Source: an uncultured bacterium (lineage in GTDB: Bacteria > Bacillota > Bacilli > Lactobacillales > Lactobacillaceae). Taken from it: a stretch of 64,000 nt of DNA. The notes under the pieces are model-generated. The model was not told the origin of the DNA. It was given only the letters and a program-made list of their open reading frames with translations, and made no database searches. Each line of letters begins with the position of its first letter. The stretch's first letter is position 1. The stretch spans positions 1-64,000 of the forward strand of contig CAJMLF010000008.1 in NCBI GenBank assembly GCA_905214235.1, in the 5' to 3' direction. Shown one piece after another: positions 1-8,740 of this stretch. A program made the translations under genes and the position numbers.

Positions 1-30
1 AAAATTATTATTACGCCGATTGTTGTTCAT
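1..30 (-). CDS. ftsH: FtsH ATP-dependent zinc metalloprotease, N-terminal fragment
   Basis: Only the first ten codons lie in the window, starting at an ATG at 30 and reading off the left edge. They encode MNNNRRNNNF, a polar Asn/Arg-rich start like that of FtsH in lactobacilli. A strong GGAGG ribosome binding site precedes it at about 36-40. In this group the gene after hpt in the tilS-hpt operon is normally ftsH, the membrane-anchored AAA protease. The call therefore rests on gene order plus the N-terminus; no catalytic domain is visible here. Confidence 0.7.
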   Translation of the reverse strand, partial: MNNNRRNNNF

Positions 31-114
31 AACAACCTCCTATCTACCAGCAACAATTAATTGTACAAACTATAATAGCATACTTGACAATCTTTGACCA
101 TTAAATAGCTACTA

Positions 115-657
115 TTAGTCTTCGCTATAAACGGACAGCTTCAAAACGCCGACGTACGGCAGGTTCCGGTAGTATCCCTTGTAATCCAAACCGTAGCCAA
201 CGAGGAATTCGTTCGGGACCTTGAACCCGTAATATTCAACATTAACGTCAAACTCCCGGCCCTCCGGCTTGTTGAGGAGGGAAACCGTCTTAACGCTCTT
301 GGCCCCCCGCTTCTTCAACAGCTTTACCAGGTAATCCAGGGTCCGTCCACTATCAACAATGTCTTCAGTAATCAGGACGTTGCGCCCTTTGACGTCGGCT
401 GTCATGTCGTGGATGAGCTTCAATTGGCCGGTGGTTGCCGTTCCCCCAAAGTAGGTTGACACATCAATGAAGTCAATCTGGGCCATGATGTCCATCTTCT
501 TAATTAGGTCGACCGTAAAGAGGACCGCCCCGGACAGGACCGAGACAATCAAAGGCTTCTTATCCCGGTACTCAACCGTCAACTGCTTGGCCAACCGGTC
601 GATTGCCGCTTGAATGTCATCCGCACTGTAAAGCACCTTTTCAATATCGTTGTTCAT
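115..657 (-). CDS. hpt: Hypoxanthine phosphoribosyltransferase
   Basis: This enzyme salvages hypoxanthine and guanine to IMP and GMP using PRPP. The 180-residue length is normal for bacterial Hpt. The PRPP-binding signature VLITEDIVDSGRTL lies around residues 94-107, with the two acidic residues followed by SGRT. The gene follows tilS by only 11 bp and precedes ftsH, the conserved tilS-hpt-ftsH order of Firmicutes. In Bacillus the Hpt and TilS proteins interact with each other and influence ftsH expression, which fits the clustering; that is family knowledge, not shown here. Confidence 0.96.
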   Translation of the reverse strand: MNNDIEKVLYSADDIQAAIDRLAKQLTVEYRDKKPLIVSVLSGAVLFTVDLIKKMDIMAQIDFIDVSTYFGGTATTGQLKLIHDMTADVKGRNVLITEDIVDSGRTLDYLVKLLKKRGAKSVKTVSLLNKPEGREFDVNVEYYGFKVPNEFLVGYGLDYKGYYRNLPYVGVLKLSVYSED

Positions 658-668
658 AATCCTTCTCC

Positions 669-2030
669 TTATTTATCCTCAATGCTAACCACAACCTGCT
701 GCCACTTCTGCCGGTAGTCTACCGGCCGGGTAAACCAACTCCACTTCCGACCGACGACCCAGACCACCTGGCCTAATGCATCGACCAGGACCAACTGCCG
801 GTCCCGCACCTGTTGGGGAACCTTCTGGTCAATCAGCACCCGGCGGACCTTCTGGTGACCACCGTTTTTCAAAATGATGAAATCATCTGCTTGCCAGTGC
901 CGCAACGTTAGTGGGAACTGGTCAGGGGCAAGCCACATTACCTGCCCGGCCCCTTTTTTAGGGCCCGCATTCACCATCAAATATTGCTTAGCATTGATAA
1001 AATATCGTTGGCCCAATTTTACCACAGACGCCGGTGCATTTTGCCGCTGGGCCGTGATTTTCTTCCGGGAAACCAGGAAGCACTCATCATACCGGCGCTG
1101 CAAAATCTCCACTCCTGGTAAGGTCAGCTGTCCCTGGGGCGCCGCCTGATCCGCCAGTAACTTCTCAATTGCGGTCAAAAGGGCCCGCTTAACGTTCAAA
1201 ACGCCCCGTTGCTTTAACCATTCCAAAAGGAGGGCTCGCTGATCAGCCTGGTCGTAGCGGTGAAGGGCCACCAGGTCCAATTCATCCCCCGCACTGACAA
1301 CTTTCAACTGCTTAATCAGCCAACGGTCCCGCCAGTCCAAAAGTTGCTGCAACTGTTCATGGTAGCTAGTCAGGTGGTCCAGCAGGCGCGGGTTCTCCTT
1401 CTGAAGGGTAGGAATGATCTCGTGCCGGTAACGATTGCGGGTAATGGCGAGGTCCTGGTTAGTGACGTCCTCAAACCACTTAATCCCCTGGGTCCGGGCA
1501 TAATCAACCAGGTCCTGCTTGGCAAAGGGCAAAAGGGGACGGACCAGTTGACCACTAACAAAGGGCCGCTGGTCCGCAATTCCCACCAGTTCATCCAATT
1601 GGCCACCCCGGATCATTTTCATTAGCATTGTTTCCGCCAGGTCGTTTTGGTGGTGGGCGGTCACCAGTACCCGGGCGCTTCTTTGCTTCATTAAGTTAGC
1701 AAAGAAGCGGTAACGGTAGGCCCGACCAGCCGCCTCGACTCCGCTTGCCGGGTGGGCACTGCGCGACCAGTGGGTAACGGCCAGTGCCAGGTGGTGACAG
1801 TCACAATAGTCCCTGATGAATTGTTCTTCAACCGCGCTCTGATCACGCAGCTCGTGGTTGACGTGGGCGACAACCAGCTGGGGCCGCATCGTGACTGGCA
1901 ACTTCTGCAAAAGGTTTAAGAGGACCATCGAGTCAACCCCGGTGGAGACCGCCACAATCACCGTATCCTGCTTACTAAAAAAGCGGCGCCTTTGCAGGTG
2001 CCGCTTAAATTTTTCTTCTAAGCTAATCAT
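669..2030 (-). CDS. tilS: tRNA(Ile)-lysidine synthetase TilS
   Basis: TilS converts cytidine 34 of the CAU-anticodon isoleucine tRNA to lysidine, so that it reads AUA. I start it at the ATG at 2030 (MISLEEKF), giving 453 residues; a longer frame reaches back into yabR but adds an unlikely hydrophobic lead. The PP-loop nucleotide motif is VAVSTGVDSM, a variant of the usual SGGxDS with Thr for the first Gly. The C-terminal TilS substrate-binding domains are present by length. The start lies a few bases after the yabR stop, indicating translational coupling. Confidence 0.94.
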   Translation of the reverse strand: MISLEEKFKRHLQRRRFFSKQDTVIVAVSTGVDSMVLLNLLQKLPVTMRPQLVVAHVNHELRDQSAVEEQFIRDYCDCHHLALAVTHWSRSAHPASGVEAAGRAYRYRFFANLMKQRSARVLVTAHHQNDLAETMLMKMIRGGQLDELVGIADQRPFVSGQLVRPLLPFAKQDLVDYARTQGIKWFEDVTNQDLAITRNRYRHEIIPTLQKENPRLLDHLTSYHEQLQQLLDWRDRWLIKQLKVVSAGDELDLVALHRYDQADQRALLLEWLKQRGVLNVKRALLTAIEKLLADQAAPQGQLTLPGVEILQRRYDECFLVSRKKITAQRQNAPASVVKLGQRYFINAKQYLMVNAGPKKGAGQVMWLAPDQFPLTLRHWQADDFIILKNGGHQKVRRVLIDQKVPQQVRDRQLVLVDALGQVVWVVGRKWSWFTRPVDYRQKWQQVVVSIEDK

Positions 2031-2034
2031 TAAG

Positions 2035-2529
2035 TTAGCTCCGCCGGCCGCCACGACCGCCACGCTTACCATCTGTCTGGCGCTTTAATGTTGAAAGCCG
2101 TGATTCACTTTCCTTTAAATAGCCCGCCAACATGTCGTTAAAGTCTTCGTGGTGGTGACTATTATTGTGGTGGTGCCCACCATTGAAACCGTGGTAATTA
2201 TTTTGCCGACCATGGAAGTCATTATTGCGGTGATCATGGTGAAAGCCGCCATGGTGATTATCACCATGATAGTGACCATGTTCACGGTGTTCGTGCGGGG
2301 CGGCGTCCTTCATGGACAAGGCAATCTTACCGTCATCACCGATCCGGGTTACCTTAACCGTTACTGTGTCCCCTACTGACAGCACATCGTGTACGTCCTT
2401 GATATATTTATCAGAAATCTGACTGATGTGTACCAAGCCCGTTTGGTTATCATCTAAGTCCACAAATGCACCAAAATTCGTGATTCCGGAAACCTTACCG
2501 GAAACCTTTGCTCCCACTTCAATTGCCAT
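2035..2529 (-). CDS. yabR: S1-domain RNA-binding protein, YabR / GSP13 type
   Basis: A single S1 RNA-binding domain fills residues 1-75, with GKVSGITNFGAFVDL and SMKDAAP as typical S1 features. After it comes an unusual low-complexity tail (about residues 78-130) in which His, Asn, Gly and Asp dominate, then a basic Gly/Arg end (GGRGGRRS). Homologues such as B. subtilis YabR and GSP13 associate with ribosomes. The gene lies between divIC and tilS, as in other lactobacilli. The His-rich tail could bind metal or mediate RNA condensation; that is inference. Confidence 0.9.
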   Translation of the reverse strand: MAIEVGAKVSGKVSGITNFGAFVDLDDNQTGLVHISQISDKYIKDVHDVLSVGDTVTVKVTRIGDDGKIALSMKDAAPHEHREHGHYHGDNHHGGFHHDHRNNDFHGRQNNYHGFNGGHHHNNSHHHEDFNDMLAGYLKESESRLSTLKRQTDGKRGGRGGRRS

Positions 2530-2611
2530 GAAACTAATGAATCCTCCTCAAGTCGTCTAATTTAATCATTAATTGTAGATGAGTATAACATACCCCACTA
2601 TGAAATAGTAA

Positions 2612-2968
2612 CTAGTTATTTAAATTATAGATGGTTTCGCCCTTCTTTGAGTAATTGTACTTCGCTCGCAAAACCTGTTGAACGTATTCAGGGTCATGAA
2701 GCAGCTTAATCTGGTGCTTCAGGTGCCTGCTTGTCTGCTGCTGGTCCTTCAGCTCGGTCTGACAAGCCGCAATGTTGTTATTGACCTTGGCAAGGGTTCG
2801 TCGACTGCGAACGATCTGGATCCCGAGAACCAGGAAGATTACCAAAAAGGCAATAATAATCCGCTGGCAGCGACGTTTATGAAACTGCCGTCTTTGCTGA
2901 TCAGCTGAAAACTTATGGACGTATGGCGTATCAAGCTGTGAAACTTTGTTACCGGTCCGGTTTTTCAT
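2612..2968 (-). CDS. divIC: Septum formation initiator, DivIC/FtsL family
   Basis: This 118-residue bitopic division protein has a basic N-terminus, one membrane segment at about residues 38-53 (IIIAFLVIFLVLGIQIV) and a coiled-coil extracytoplasmic part (roughly 54-95). The C-terminus YSKKGETIYNLN matches the DivIC consensus around the conserved pattern of Gly-Glu. DivIC pairs with FtsL and DivIB to recruit septal wall synthesis. A clear ribosome site (GAGGGG) precedes the ATG. Its place between the S4 protein and yabR agrees with the Firmicutes division cluster. Confidence 0.93.
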   Translation of the reverse strand: MKNRTGNKVSQLDTPYVHKFSADQQRRQFHKRRCQRIIIAFLVIFLVLGIQIVRSRRTLAKVNNNIAACQTELKDQQQTSRHLKHQIKLLHDPEYVQQVLRAKYNYSKKGETIYNLNN

Positions 2969-3069
2969 AATTTCCCCTCACTTTACTGACTTATAACAGT
3001 TTAAGTATAGCAAGGTTACCAACCAAATGTCCACATCAATGTTAATTAAATATCAATTTTTTTATAAAG

Positions 3070-3336
3070 CTAGTCAAAATTCTCGGCATAGGTTTCGTCG
3101 AGGATCTCGTACATATCCTCAGCTTCACTCTTCTTGGTCGTTTCCACGATCCGGTTAATCTTAACCGTTTCTGTTTTATTGCCGAACTTAATGGTTAAAG
3201 TGTCGCCCACCTTCACCTTTGTCGATGACTTAGCTGGAAGGTCATTTACCAGGATCCGTCCCTGGTCAGCAATTTCCTTAGCCACTGACCGCCGCTTGAT
3301 AATCCGGGATACCTTTAAAAACTTATCTAATCGCAT
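3070..3336 (-). CDS. RNA-binding S4 domain protein (RqcP / YabO, Hsp15-like)
   Basis: The 88-residue protein is almost entirely an S4 domain: [20 protein letters not shown] at the start, then [13 protein letters not shown], which is the alpha-L RNA-binding fold. B. subtilis YabO (RqcP) acts in ribosome-associated quality control, helping RqcH add alanine tails on stalled 50S subunits. The gene is immediately downstream of mfd (14 bp) and upstream of divIC, as yabO is. A polysaccharide-transport gene often found between mfd and yabO is missing here. Confidence 0.92.
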   Translation of the reverse strand: MRLDKFLKVSRIIKRRSVAKEIADQGRILVNDLPAKSSTKVKVGDTLTIKFGNKTETVKINRIVETTKKSEAEDMYEILDETYAENFD

Positions 3337-3350
3337 TATTATTCCTCCAT

Positions 3351-6300
3351 TTACTTACTACTTACCTTTTTACCGTCATCAGCGACCTCATTGCTGAGCC
3401 CGGTGATGAACTTTGAAAGCTGGTTTAACCAATCCGCAGTTGACATCTTGGGCTGGATAACCAGACGAACCGTCAAACGATCATCCTGTTCCCCCAGAGT
3501 GGCCTTGAACTTGGTCTTGGTCAGCAATTTAATGATCGTCGGCGCCTTAATCAGGTGGCTCTCGACCTTCGTGAAGGTAATCAAGATGTTATCGCGCTGC
3601 CGCTTGACCTGCTCAATCATTGCCAGGTCGGCGTGCTGCTTAATCTTACTGATCAGCAACAAGTTACCAACCGCTGCCGGGTAGTCACCAAAGCGGTCAA
3701 TCAGGTCCCCCTGAATGTCTAGGAGTTCCTCATCGCTTTGGGCCTGGCGAATTGTCTTGTATAGTTCGATCTTTTGCCGTTGGTCATTAACGTAACTGTC
3801 CGGCAGGTAGGCCTCGACCCCGAGTTCGACCTCGGCATCCGTCCGCTGGGTCTTCTTCTTGCCCCGCTTCTTGGCAACCGCCTCGTTCAGCATTGCCGAG
3901 TACAGGTCATAACCGACAGAATCAATAAAGCCGTGCTGCTGTTTACCCAGGATGTTACCGGCGCCACGAATTGCCAGGTCCCGCATCGCAATCTTGAAGC
4001 CGGACCCGAGTTCGGTAAAGTCACGGATGGCAGCCAGGCGCTTTTCACCGAGTTCGGTCAGGACCTTATTGGGCTGGTACATGAAGTAGGCATAGGCCAC
4101 CCGGTTGCTCCGGCCGATCCGTCCCCGGATCTGGTAGAGCTGGGCAAGCCCCAGGTGGTCGGCATTTTCCACGAACAGGGTGTTGACGTTGGGAATATCG
4201 ACCCCGGTTTCGATGATCGAGGTGGTAACCAGGACGTCATAGTTTCCCTGAATAAATTCGTACAGGACCGTCTCGAGCTCGTTTTCACTCATTTTGCCGT
4301 GAATGTAACCAATCTTGGCCTCCGGGACTAGTTCCTGGAGGCGCATCACCGTCTCTTCGATGTCGCCGACCCGGTTGTGGAGGTAGTAGACCTGACCTCC
4401 TCGCTGCATTTCACGGAGGATACCGTCGCGAATGGCCCCGGCATTTTGCTCCATCACGTAGGTTTGGATGGGAAAACGCCCCGCTGGTGGGGTCTCGAGG
4501 ACGGACAGGTCCCGCACACCAAGCATCGACATGTTCAGGGTTCGGGGAATCGGGGTCGCGGTCAGGGTCAAAACATCGACGTTGTTCTTTAGTTCCTTCA
4601 GTCGTTCCTTATGCTTGACGCCAAACCGCTGCTCTTCGTCAACAATGACCAGGCCGAGGTCCTTGAAGTGGACATCCTTCGACAGGATCCGGTGGGTCCC
4701 GACGACAATGTCAATTGTCCCGTCGGCCAGGCCCTTATCAGCAGCCTTCAATTCCTTACCCGTCTTGAACCGGGACATAAGGGCAATCTTGACCGGGAAG
4801 CCGGCAAAGCGCTTGCTCAGCGTATCAAAGTGCTGCTGGGCCAAAACGGTAGTTGGTACCAAGAAGGCGACCTGCTTACCGCCCGTGACCGCCTTGAAGA
4901 TTGCTCGCATTGCCACTTCCGTTTTTCCGTAGCCGACGTCCCCCACTAACAAGCGGTCCATCGGCCGGGGCTTTTCCATGTCCTGCTTGACTTCCTTAAT
5001 ACTCCGCAGCTGGTCGCGGGTCTCGTTATACGGAAAGTTAGCGTCAAACTGGTTCTGCAGGTAGTCATCCTTGGGAAAGGCGTACCCCTTGGCCGCTTCC
5101 CGCTTGGCATAGAGGTCGACCAGCTCATCAGCGATATCCTCAACTTTAGAGGCCACCCGTCGCTTGGTCTTCGCCCATTCATTACCACCCAGCCGGTTGA
5201 TCCGGGGGTGTTTGGACTCTGATGAGACGTATTTCTGAACCAGATTAAGCTGGGTAACCGGGACGAAGATCTGGGCGTTGTTTCGGTAGTTGATGATCAT
5301 GTAGTCCTGGTGAACACCATCAACTTCCATGGTCTTGATACCACTGAAAATCCCAATCCCGTGGTTGACGTGCACAACGTAGTCACCGGGCTTCAAGTCG
5401 GTGTAACTCTTTAGCCGTTCAGCGTTGGCAAGCTTTTGGGGCCGGTGGCGGCCCTTTTTGACCTGCTTGAACATCTCGCCCTCGGTTATCACTACCAGGC
5501 CGGCCGCCGGCATTTCAAAGCCGTTGTTTAAACTCCCCGCCACGAGCTGGACAACGTTGACCCTTAAGTCAGCGGTGCTTGTTTCGGTCACTTGAACATC
5601 AAAGTCACGCATCGTCTGGGCGATTTGCTTACGGCGCTCCTGGTTGGCCGCCATCAGGACCACCGTCTGCCCCTGGTCACGCCAGCGCTGCAGCTCACTC
5701 TTTAACAGGGGCAGTTGGCCAAAGAAACGCTGCATGGGCCGGCTAGTGAGTTCCGTTAGTTGGTCGAGGGCAAGGTTACCGACCCCCTTTTTAAACAGGG
5801 CCCCCAAGACCTGGGCGTGACCATCTGCTTGTACCAATTGGGCAAAGTCATTGCCAACGGTGGGAACCTTCGTCAGCTGGTGGTACTTAACCTTGTCCTC
5901 TAACCAGCCCTGGTCCTCATCTGCCAGCTTCTTGGCACTGTCTTTCAGGCGGGCAAAATCATCCAAATAGATGATTCCCTGGTCGCCGAGGTAATCAATC
6001 AAAGAGTGTGGGCTTGGGTAAAGGAGGTTGCCAAATTCCAACAGTTCACTTGGTAGCTGATGATCCTTTAAAGCCGTCAACAGTGGTGTAAAGCGGTTGT
6101 TAACCTGTTGAGTGATGTCCTCATCGCCATCTTTTAACCCAGCCGTGATGGTGTCATACTCCTGTTTAATTGCTGCCGTTACCCGGGGGAACTCCGCCGG
6201 TGGCAGGATCAAGTCAGTTGCTGGCAGGATTTCGACCTGCTTAACATTGTCGATACTCTTTTGGGTGCTGGCGTCAAAGTAGCGCAGGGAGTCGATCTCA

Positions 6301-6890
6301 GTGTCAAAGAGGTCGACCCGGACCGGGTTATCCGTATTTAGGGCGTAAATATCAATGATCGAGCCCCGGACAGCAAAGTCACCGGGCCGTAAAACCATCT
6401 TTTGCAGTTGGTAACCCATGGCGCTCAACTGCTGACGGGCCTTTTCGGGATCAATTTCACCGCCCACCTTCAGCTGGAGGGTTGCCTGGGCAAAGAAGGC
6501 GGGGCTGACGACGTTCCGTCGCATCCCCGCTACCGAGGTCACAACGACGACTGGACGGTTACTACTGAGGGCATTCAGTGCCTGGACCCGTTGAAGGCGG
6601 TAGTTTGGAGAACTGGTGGCCACCTCAGCCGCCAGGACCTCCTCGACCGGGAATTCGAAAACCTGGTCCGCCGGTAACAGGTTACTGAAGTCATCCGCTA
6701 GTTCTTCCAGGTGCCCCAGGTTATCGGTGACCACCAGGAGGGGCTGTTGACGGTCCTTTAACAACTCCGCTAACACAGCCGTCCGTGCCGAACCCGAAAT
6801 GCCGGTAATCAGTTGGCGCTTCCCGGGCACTGCCTCCTTACTAATCTTTTTAAACTCTTTTGTTTTAGCAATAAAGTTTCCCAGACGCAC
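3351..6890 (-). CDS. mfd: Transcription-repair coupling factor Mfd
   Basis: Mfd removes RNA polymerase stalled at DNA lesions and recruits UvrA. The 1179 residues carry a degenerate UvrB-like N-terminal part, the RNA polymerase-interacting CarD-like domain ([15 protein letters not shown]), and the translocase with Walker [10 protein letters not shown], the Walker B box [15 protein letters not shown] and the QIRGRIGRS helicase motif VI. A C-terminal TRCF domain follows. The start codon is GTG at 6890 with GAGG about ten bases upstream. It follows pth by 18 bp, the usual pth-mfd pair. Confidence 0.97.
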   Translation of the reverse strand: MRLGNFIAKTKEFKKISKEAVPGKRQLITGISGSARTAVLAELLKDRQQPLLVVTDNLGHLEELADDFSNLLPADQVFEFPVEEVLAAEVATSSPNYRLQRVQALNALSSNRPVVVVTSVAGMRRNVVSPAFFAQATLQLKVGGEIDPEKARQQLSAMGYQLQKMVLRPGDFAVRGSIIDIYALNTDNPVRVDLFDTEIDSLRYFDASTQKSIDNVKQVEILPATDLILPPAEFPRVTAAIKQEYDTITAGLKDGDEDITQQVNNRFTPLLTALKDHQLPSELLEFGNLLYPSPHSLIDYLGDQGIIYLDDFARLKDSAKKLADEDQGWLEDKVKYHQLTKVPTVGNDFAQLVQADGHAQVLGALFKKGVGNLALDQLTELTSRPMQRFFGQLPLLKSELQRWRDQGQTVVLMAANQERRKQIAQTMRDFDVQVTETSTADLRVNVVQLVAGSLNNGFEMPAAGLVVITEGEMFKQVKKGRHRPQKLANAERLKSYTDLKPGDYVVHVNHGIGIFSGIKTMEVDGVHQDYMIINYRNNAQIFVPVTQLNLVQKYVSSESKHPRINRLGGNEWAKTKRRVASKVEDIADELVDLYAKREAAKGYAFPKDDYLQNQFDANFPYNETRDQLRSIKEVKQDMEKPRPMDRLLVGDVGYGKTEVAMRAIFKAVTGGKQVAFLVPTTVLAQQHFDTLSKRFAGFPVKIALMSRFKTGKELKAADKGLADGTIDIVVGTHRILSKDVHFKDLGLVIVDEEQRFGVKHKERLKELKNNVDVLTLTATPIPRTLNMSMLGVRDLSVLETPPAGRFPIQTYVMEQNAGAIRDGILREMQRGGQVYYLHNRVGDIEETVMRLQELVPEAKIGYIHGKMSENELETVLYEFIQGNYDVLVTTSIIETGVDIPNVNTLFVENADHLGLAQLYQIRGRIGRSNRVAYAYFMYQPNKVLTELGEKRLAAIRDFTELGSGFKIAMRDLAIRGAGNILGKQQHGFIDSVGYDLYSAMLNEAVAKKRGKKKTQRTDAEVELGVEAYLPDSYVNDQRQKIELYKTIRQAQSDEELLDIQGDLIDRFGDYPAAVGNLLLISKIKQHADLAMIEQVKRQRDNILITFTKVESHLIKAPTIIKLLTKTKFKATLGEQDDRLTVRLVIQPKMSTADWLNQLSKFITGLSNEVADDGKKVSSK

Positions 6891-6908
6891 TCCTCTTTTG
6901 CACCTCTC

Positions 6909-7469
6909 TTAGTTATAATCGTTCATCAATTTGGCAAAGTCTTCCCCGTTAATCCAGTCTTCCATCGCATGTTCAGCCTGCTCAACCGCGTCGTCAAACT
7001 TAGGCCGCTCTTCCTTGGTAAACTTGCCCAGGACATGACTGACAACCGTCCCGTGTTGGGGGTGGTCAATCCCCAGCTTGACCCGGTTAAAGTTCTTCGT
7101 ACCGAGGGCACTGATAATACTCTTTAATCCGTTATGGCCACCGGATGCCCCGTGGGTCTTAAGACGGACCTTGCCAACCGGCATGTCGAGGTCATCGTTG
7201 ACCACCACCAGGTCCTTAAGGTCGAGGTTGTAATAGTCCACGAGGGGCCCTACTGCCCGGCCCGAATCATTCATGAAGGTTGTCGGCTTAACCAGCATCA
7301 CCTTTTCGCCATTGATGACCCCACTGACGGCCACCGCTTCCTGTTTTAAATGGGTAAAGGCCCCGAGGTGGTAATCCAGGGCCAACTGGTCGACAACCAT
7401 GAAGCCCGTGTTGTGCCGCGTCTCGTCGTACCGTGAGCCAATATTTCCTAAACCGACGATCATTTTCAT
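6909..7469 (-). CDS. pth: Peptidyl-tRNA hydrolase
   Basis: Pth frees tRNA from peptidyl-tRNA that drops off ribosomes. At 186 residues it has the family length. Visible hallmarks are GLGNIGSRYDETRHNTGF near the start, containing the catalytic His of the RHNTGF box, then KPTTFMNDSGRAV and the basic HGASGGHNGLKS loop. It heads the operon that runs through mfd, the S4 protein, divIC, yabR, tilS and hpt. The gene is divergent from cbpA, and a hairpin lies in its leader (7495-7526). Confidence 0.97.
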   Translation of the reverse strand: MKMIVGLGNIGSRYDETRHNTGFMVVDQLALDYHLGAFTHLKQEAVAVSGVINGEKVMLVKPTTFMNDSGRAVGPLVDYYNLDLKDLVVVNDDLDMPVGKVRLKTHGASGGHNGLKSIISALGTKNFNRVKLGIDHPQHGTVVSHVLGKFTKEERPKFDDAVEQAEHAMEDWINGEDFAKLMNDYN

Positions 7470-7494
7470 TGTGTTTTTCTCCCCTTTTTAATGC

Positions 7495-7526
7495 AAAAAG
7501 GCCGCACGGGAATAAACCCCGTCCAG
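7495..7526 (-). terminator. Terminator-like hairpin in the pth leader
   Basis: Read on the minus strand, ACGGG pairs with CCCGT around a short loop and is followed by GCGGCC and a five-T run. A good -10 (TATAAT, 7543-7548) lies just upstream of it, so the hairpin falls inside the pth leader rather than behind a gene. It could be a leftover terminator of an upstream gene now lost (ldh commonly precedes pth in lactobacilli) or an attenuator. Neither is proven. Confidence 0.4.
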
Positions 7527-7679
7527 CAATAATATCTTTATCATTATACAGTAGAAGCGCCCAAAACTAAAACGATTGGTATCCTGTGGAGCCCTCTAAT
7601 TTTTCTCATTTTATTCTCATTCTGTTTTCGAAATATGTTATGATTGGAGTGCATTAAATAGGATTCGAGGAAGTTAAAA

Positions 7680-8318
7680 ATGATTTTTAGTTCACTAATT
7701 AAGAAAAAAGACACCCTGACGACTCTGCCCGAGACCGCCACTTTAGGTGAAGCCCTGGCGTTGCTTGAGGATACTGGTTTTCGGTGTGTGCCCGTCCTCG
7801 ATAAGAGTGGTCACATTTTTCGGGGAAACATTTATAAAATGCACCTTTACCGCCATAAGTCCCGGAACGGTGACATGTCCCTCCCCGTTACCGCCCTTTT
7901 GAAGAACGCCACCAAGTTCGTCTCCATCAAGGCCGAATTTTTCTCCGTCTTCTTCGCCATGCGTGACCTACCATACATTGCTGTCCTTGACGATGAGAAC
8001 CAGTTCTATGGCATCCTCACCCACAACAGCATGCTCCGGATGCTCGCTGCGGGGTGGAACGTTAACAACGGCAGCTACGTTTTGACCGTAACCACTCCGG
8101 ACGAACGGGGTTCTTTGATGAACGCCAGCAAGGAAATTACCCGTTACTGCCAGATTGTAAACGTCATTTCCTTTGACCCCGAACATTCAGCAATGAAGCA
8201 GGTCCTCTTCACCCTGCCGGCGAATGTTGACCACGACAAGATGATCAAGGTGGTTAAACGGTTGGAAAAGAAGGGCTTCAAGGTCCCTGAGATTGAGGAC
8301 CTCCACAATCAATACTAA
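7680..8318 (+). CDS. cbpA: Cyclic di-AMP-binding CBS protein CbpA
   Basis: The 212-residue soluble protein has two CBS motifs (about residues 15-60 and 75-120; the second reads YIAVLDDENQFYGILTHNSML) followed by an ACT-like domain (about 130-205, beginning YVLTVTTPDERGSL). This CBS-ACT layout matches the CbpA family, first found as a c-di-AMP receptor in Listeria. The likely role is sensing c-di-AMP; the downstream partner is unknown. It is transcribed alone, divergent from pth, and ends at a strong bidirectional terminator shared with mazF. Confidence 0.85.
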   Translation: MIFSSLIKKKDTLTTLPETATLGEALALLEDTGFRCVPVLDKSGHIFRGNIYKMHLYRHKSRNGDMSLPVTALLKNATKFVSIKAEFFSVFFAMRDLPYIAVLDDENQFYGILTHNSMLRMLAAGWNVNNGSYVLTVTTPDERGSLMNASKEITRYCQIVNVISFDPEHSAMKQVLFTLPANVDHDKMIKVVKRLEKKGFKVPEIEDLHNQY

Positions 8319-8323
8319 AAAGT

Positions 8324-8363
8324 AAAGAGGAGCGGAAAAGTTGTGACTTTTCCGCTCCTCTTT
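8324..8363. terminator. Bidirectional terminator between cbpA and mazF
   Basis: A 17-bp perfect inverted repeat (AAAGAGGAGCGGAAAAG and its complement) surrounds a six-base loop at 8341-8346, with T-rich flanks on both strands. It serves cbpA on the plus strand and mazF on the minus strand, and its edge overlaps the mazF stop codon. Confidence 0.9.
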
Positions 8364-8730
8364 ATTTTTTGCCGATTGTCATTAAGCCGAGGCTAATCTT
8401 AAGCGCCCGGTCAACCTCTTTCATCCGTTGCGGGCCGATCTTAGCAATCCGGTCCTGAAGGCGTTGCTTATCAATTGTCCGCACCTGTTCCAAAAGGATC
8501 ACCGAATTATGGGCCAGCGGTGTCTCCGCCTTGGTCAGTAAAACGTGCGTTGGCAGGCGTTTCTTTTGGACCCGGGTTGTAATTGCCGCCACAATCACCG
8601 TTGGGCTGTGTTGGTTGCCCACGTCATTTTGCAAGATGAGGACCGGGCGAACACCGCCCTGTTCGGAACCCACAACCGGTGACAGGTCAGCAAAGTAGAT
8701 TTCCCCACGGCGCACCCGTTCTTTTGCCAT
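8362..8730 (-). CDS. mazF: MazF/PemK-family endoribonuclease toxin without adjacent antitoxin
   Basis: The protein is 122 residues with the MazF core: [20 protein letters not shown] at the start and the RPVLILQND strand, then [10 protein letters not shown]. In B. subtilis the homologue NdoA is an ACA-type mRNA interferase encoded after alr and ndoAI. Here only 10 bp separate alr from this gene, so there is no room for a MazE/NdoAI antitoxin between them, and none is seen downstream. Either the antitoxin is elsewhere or the protein is kept for another purpose. Confidence 0.9.
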   Translation of the reverse strand: MAKERVRRGEIYFADLSPVVGSEQGGVRPVLILQNDVGNQHSPTVIVAAITTRVQKKRLPTHVLLTKAETPLAHNSVILLEQVRTIDKQRLQDRIAKIGPQRMKEVDRALKISLGLMTIGKK

Positions 8731-8740
8731 CGCTTACCTC

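Noticed and set aside
2149..2379. Plus-strand frame rich in Val, Ile and Met opposite yabR
   Set aside because: It is the antisense of the His-codon-rich tail of yabR, which gives false hydrophobic translations.
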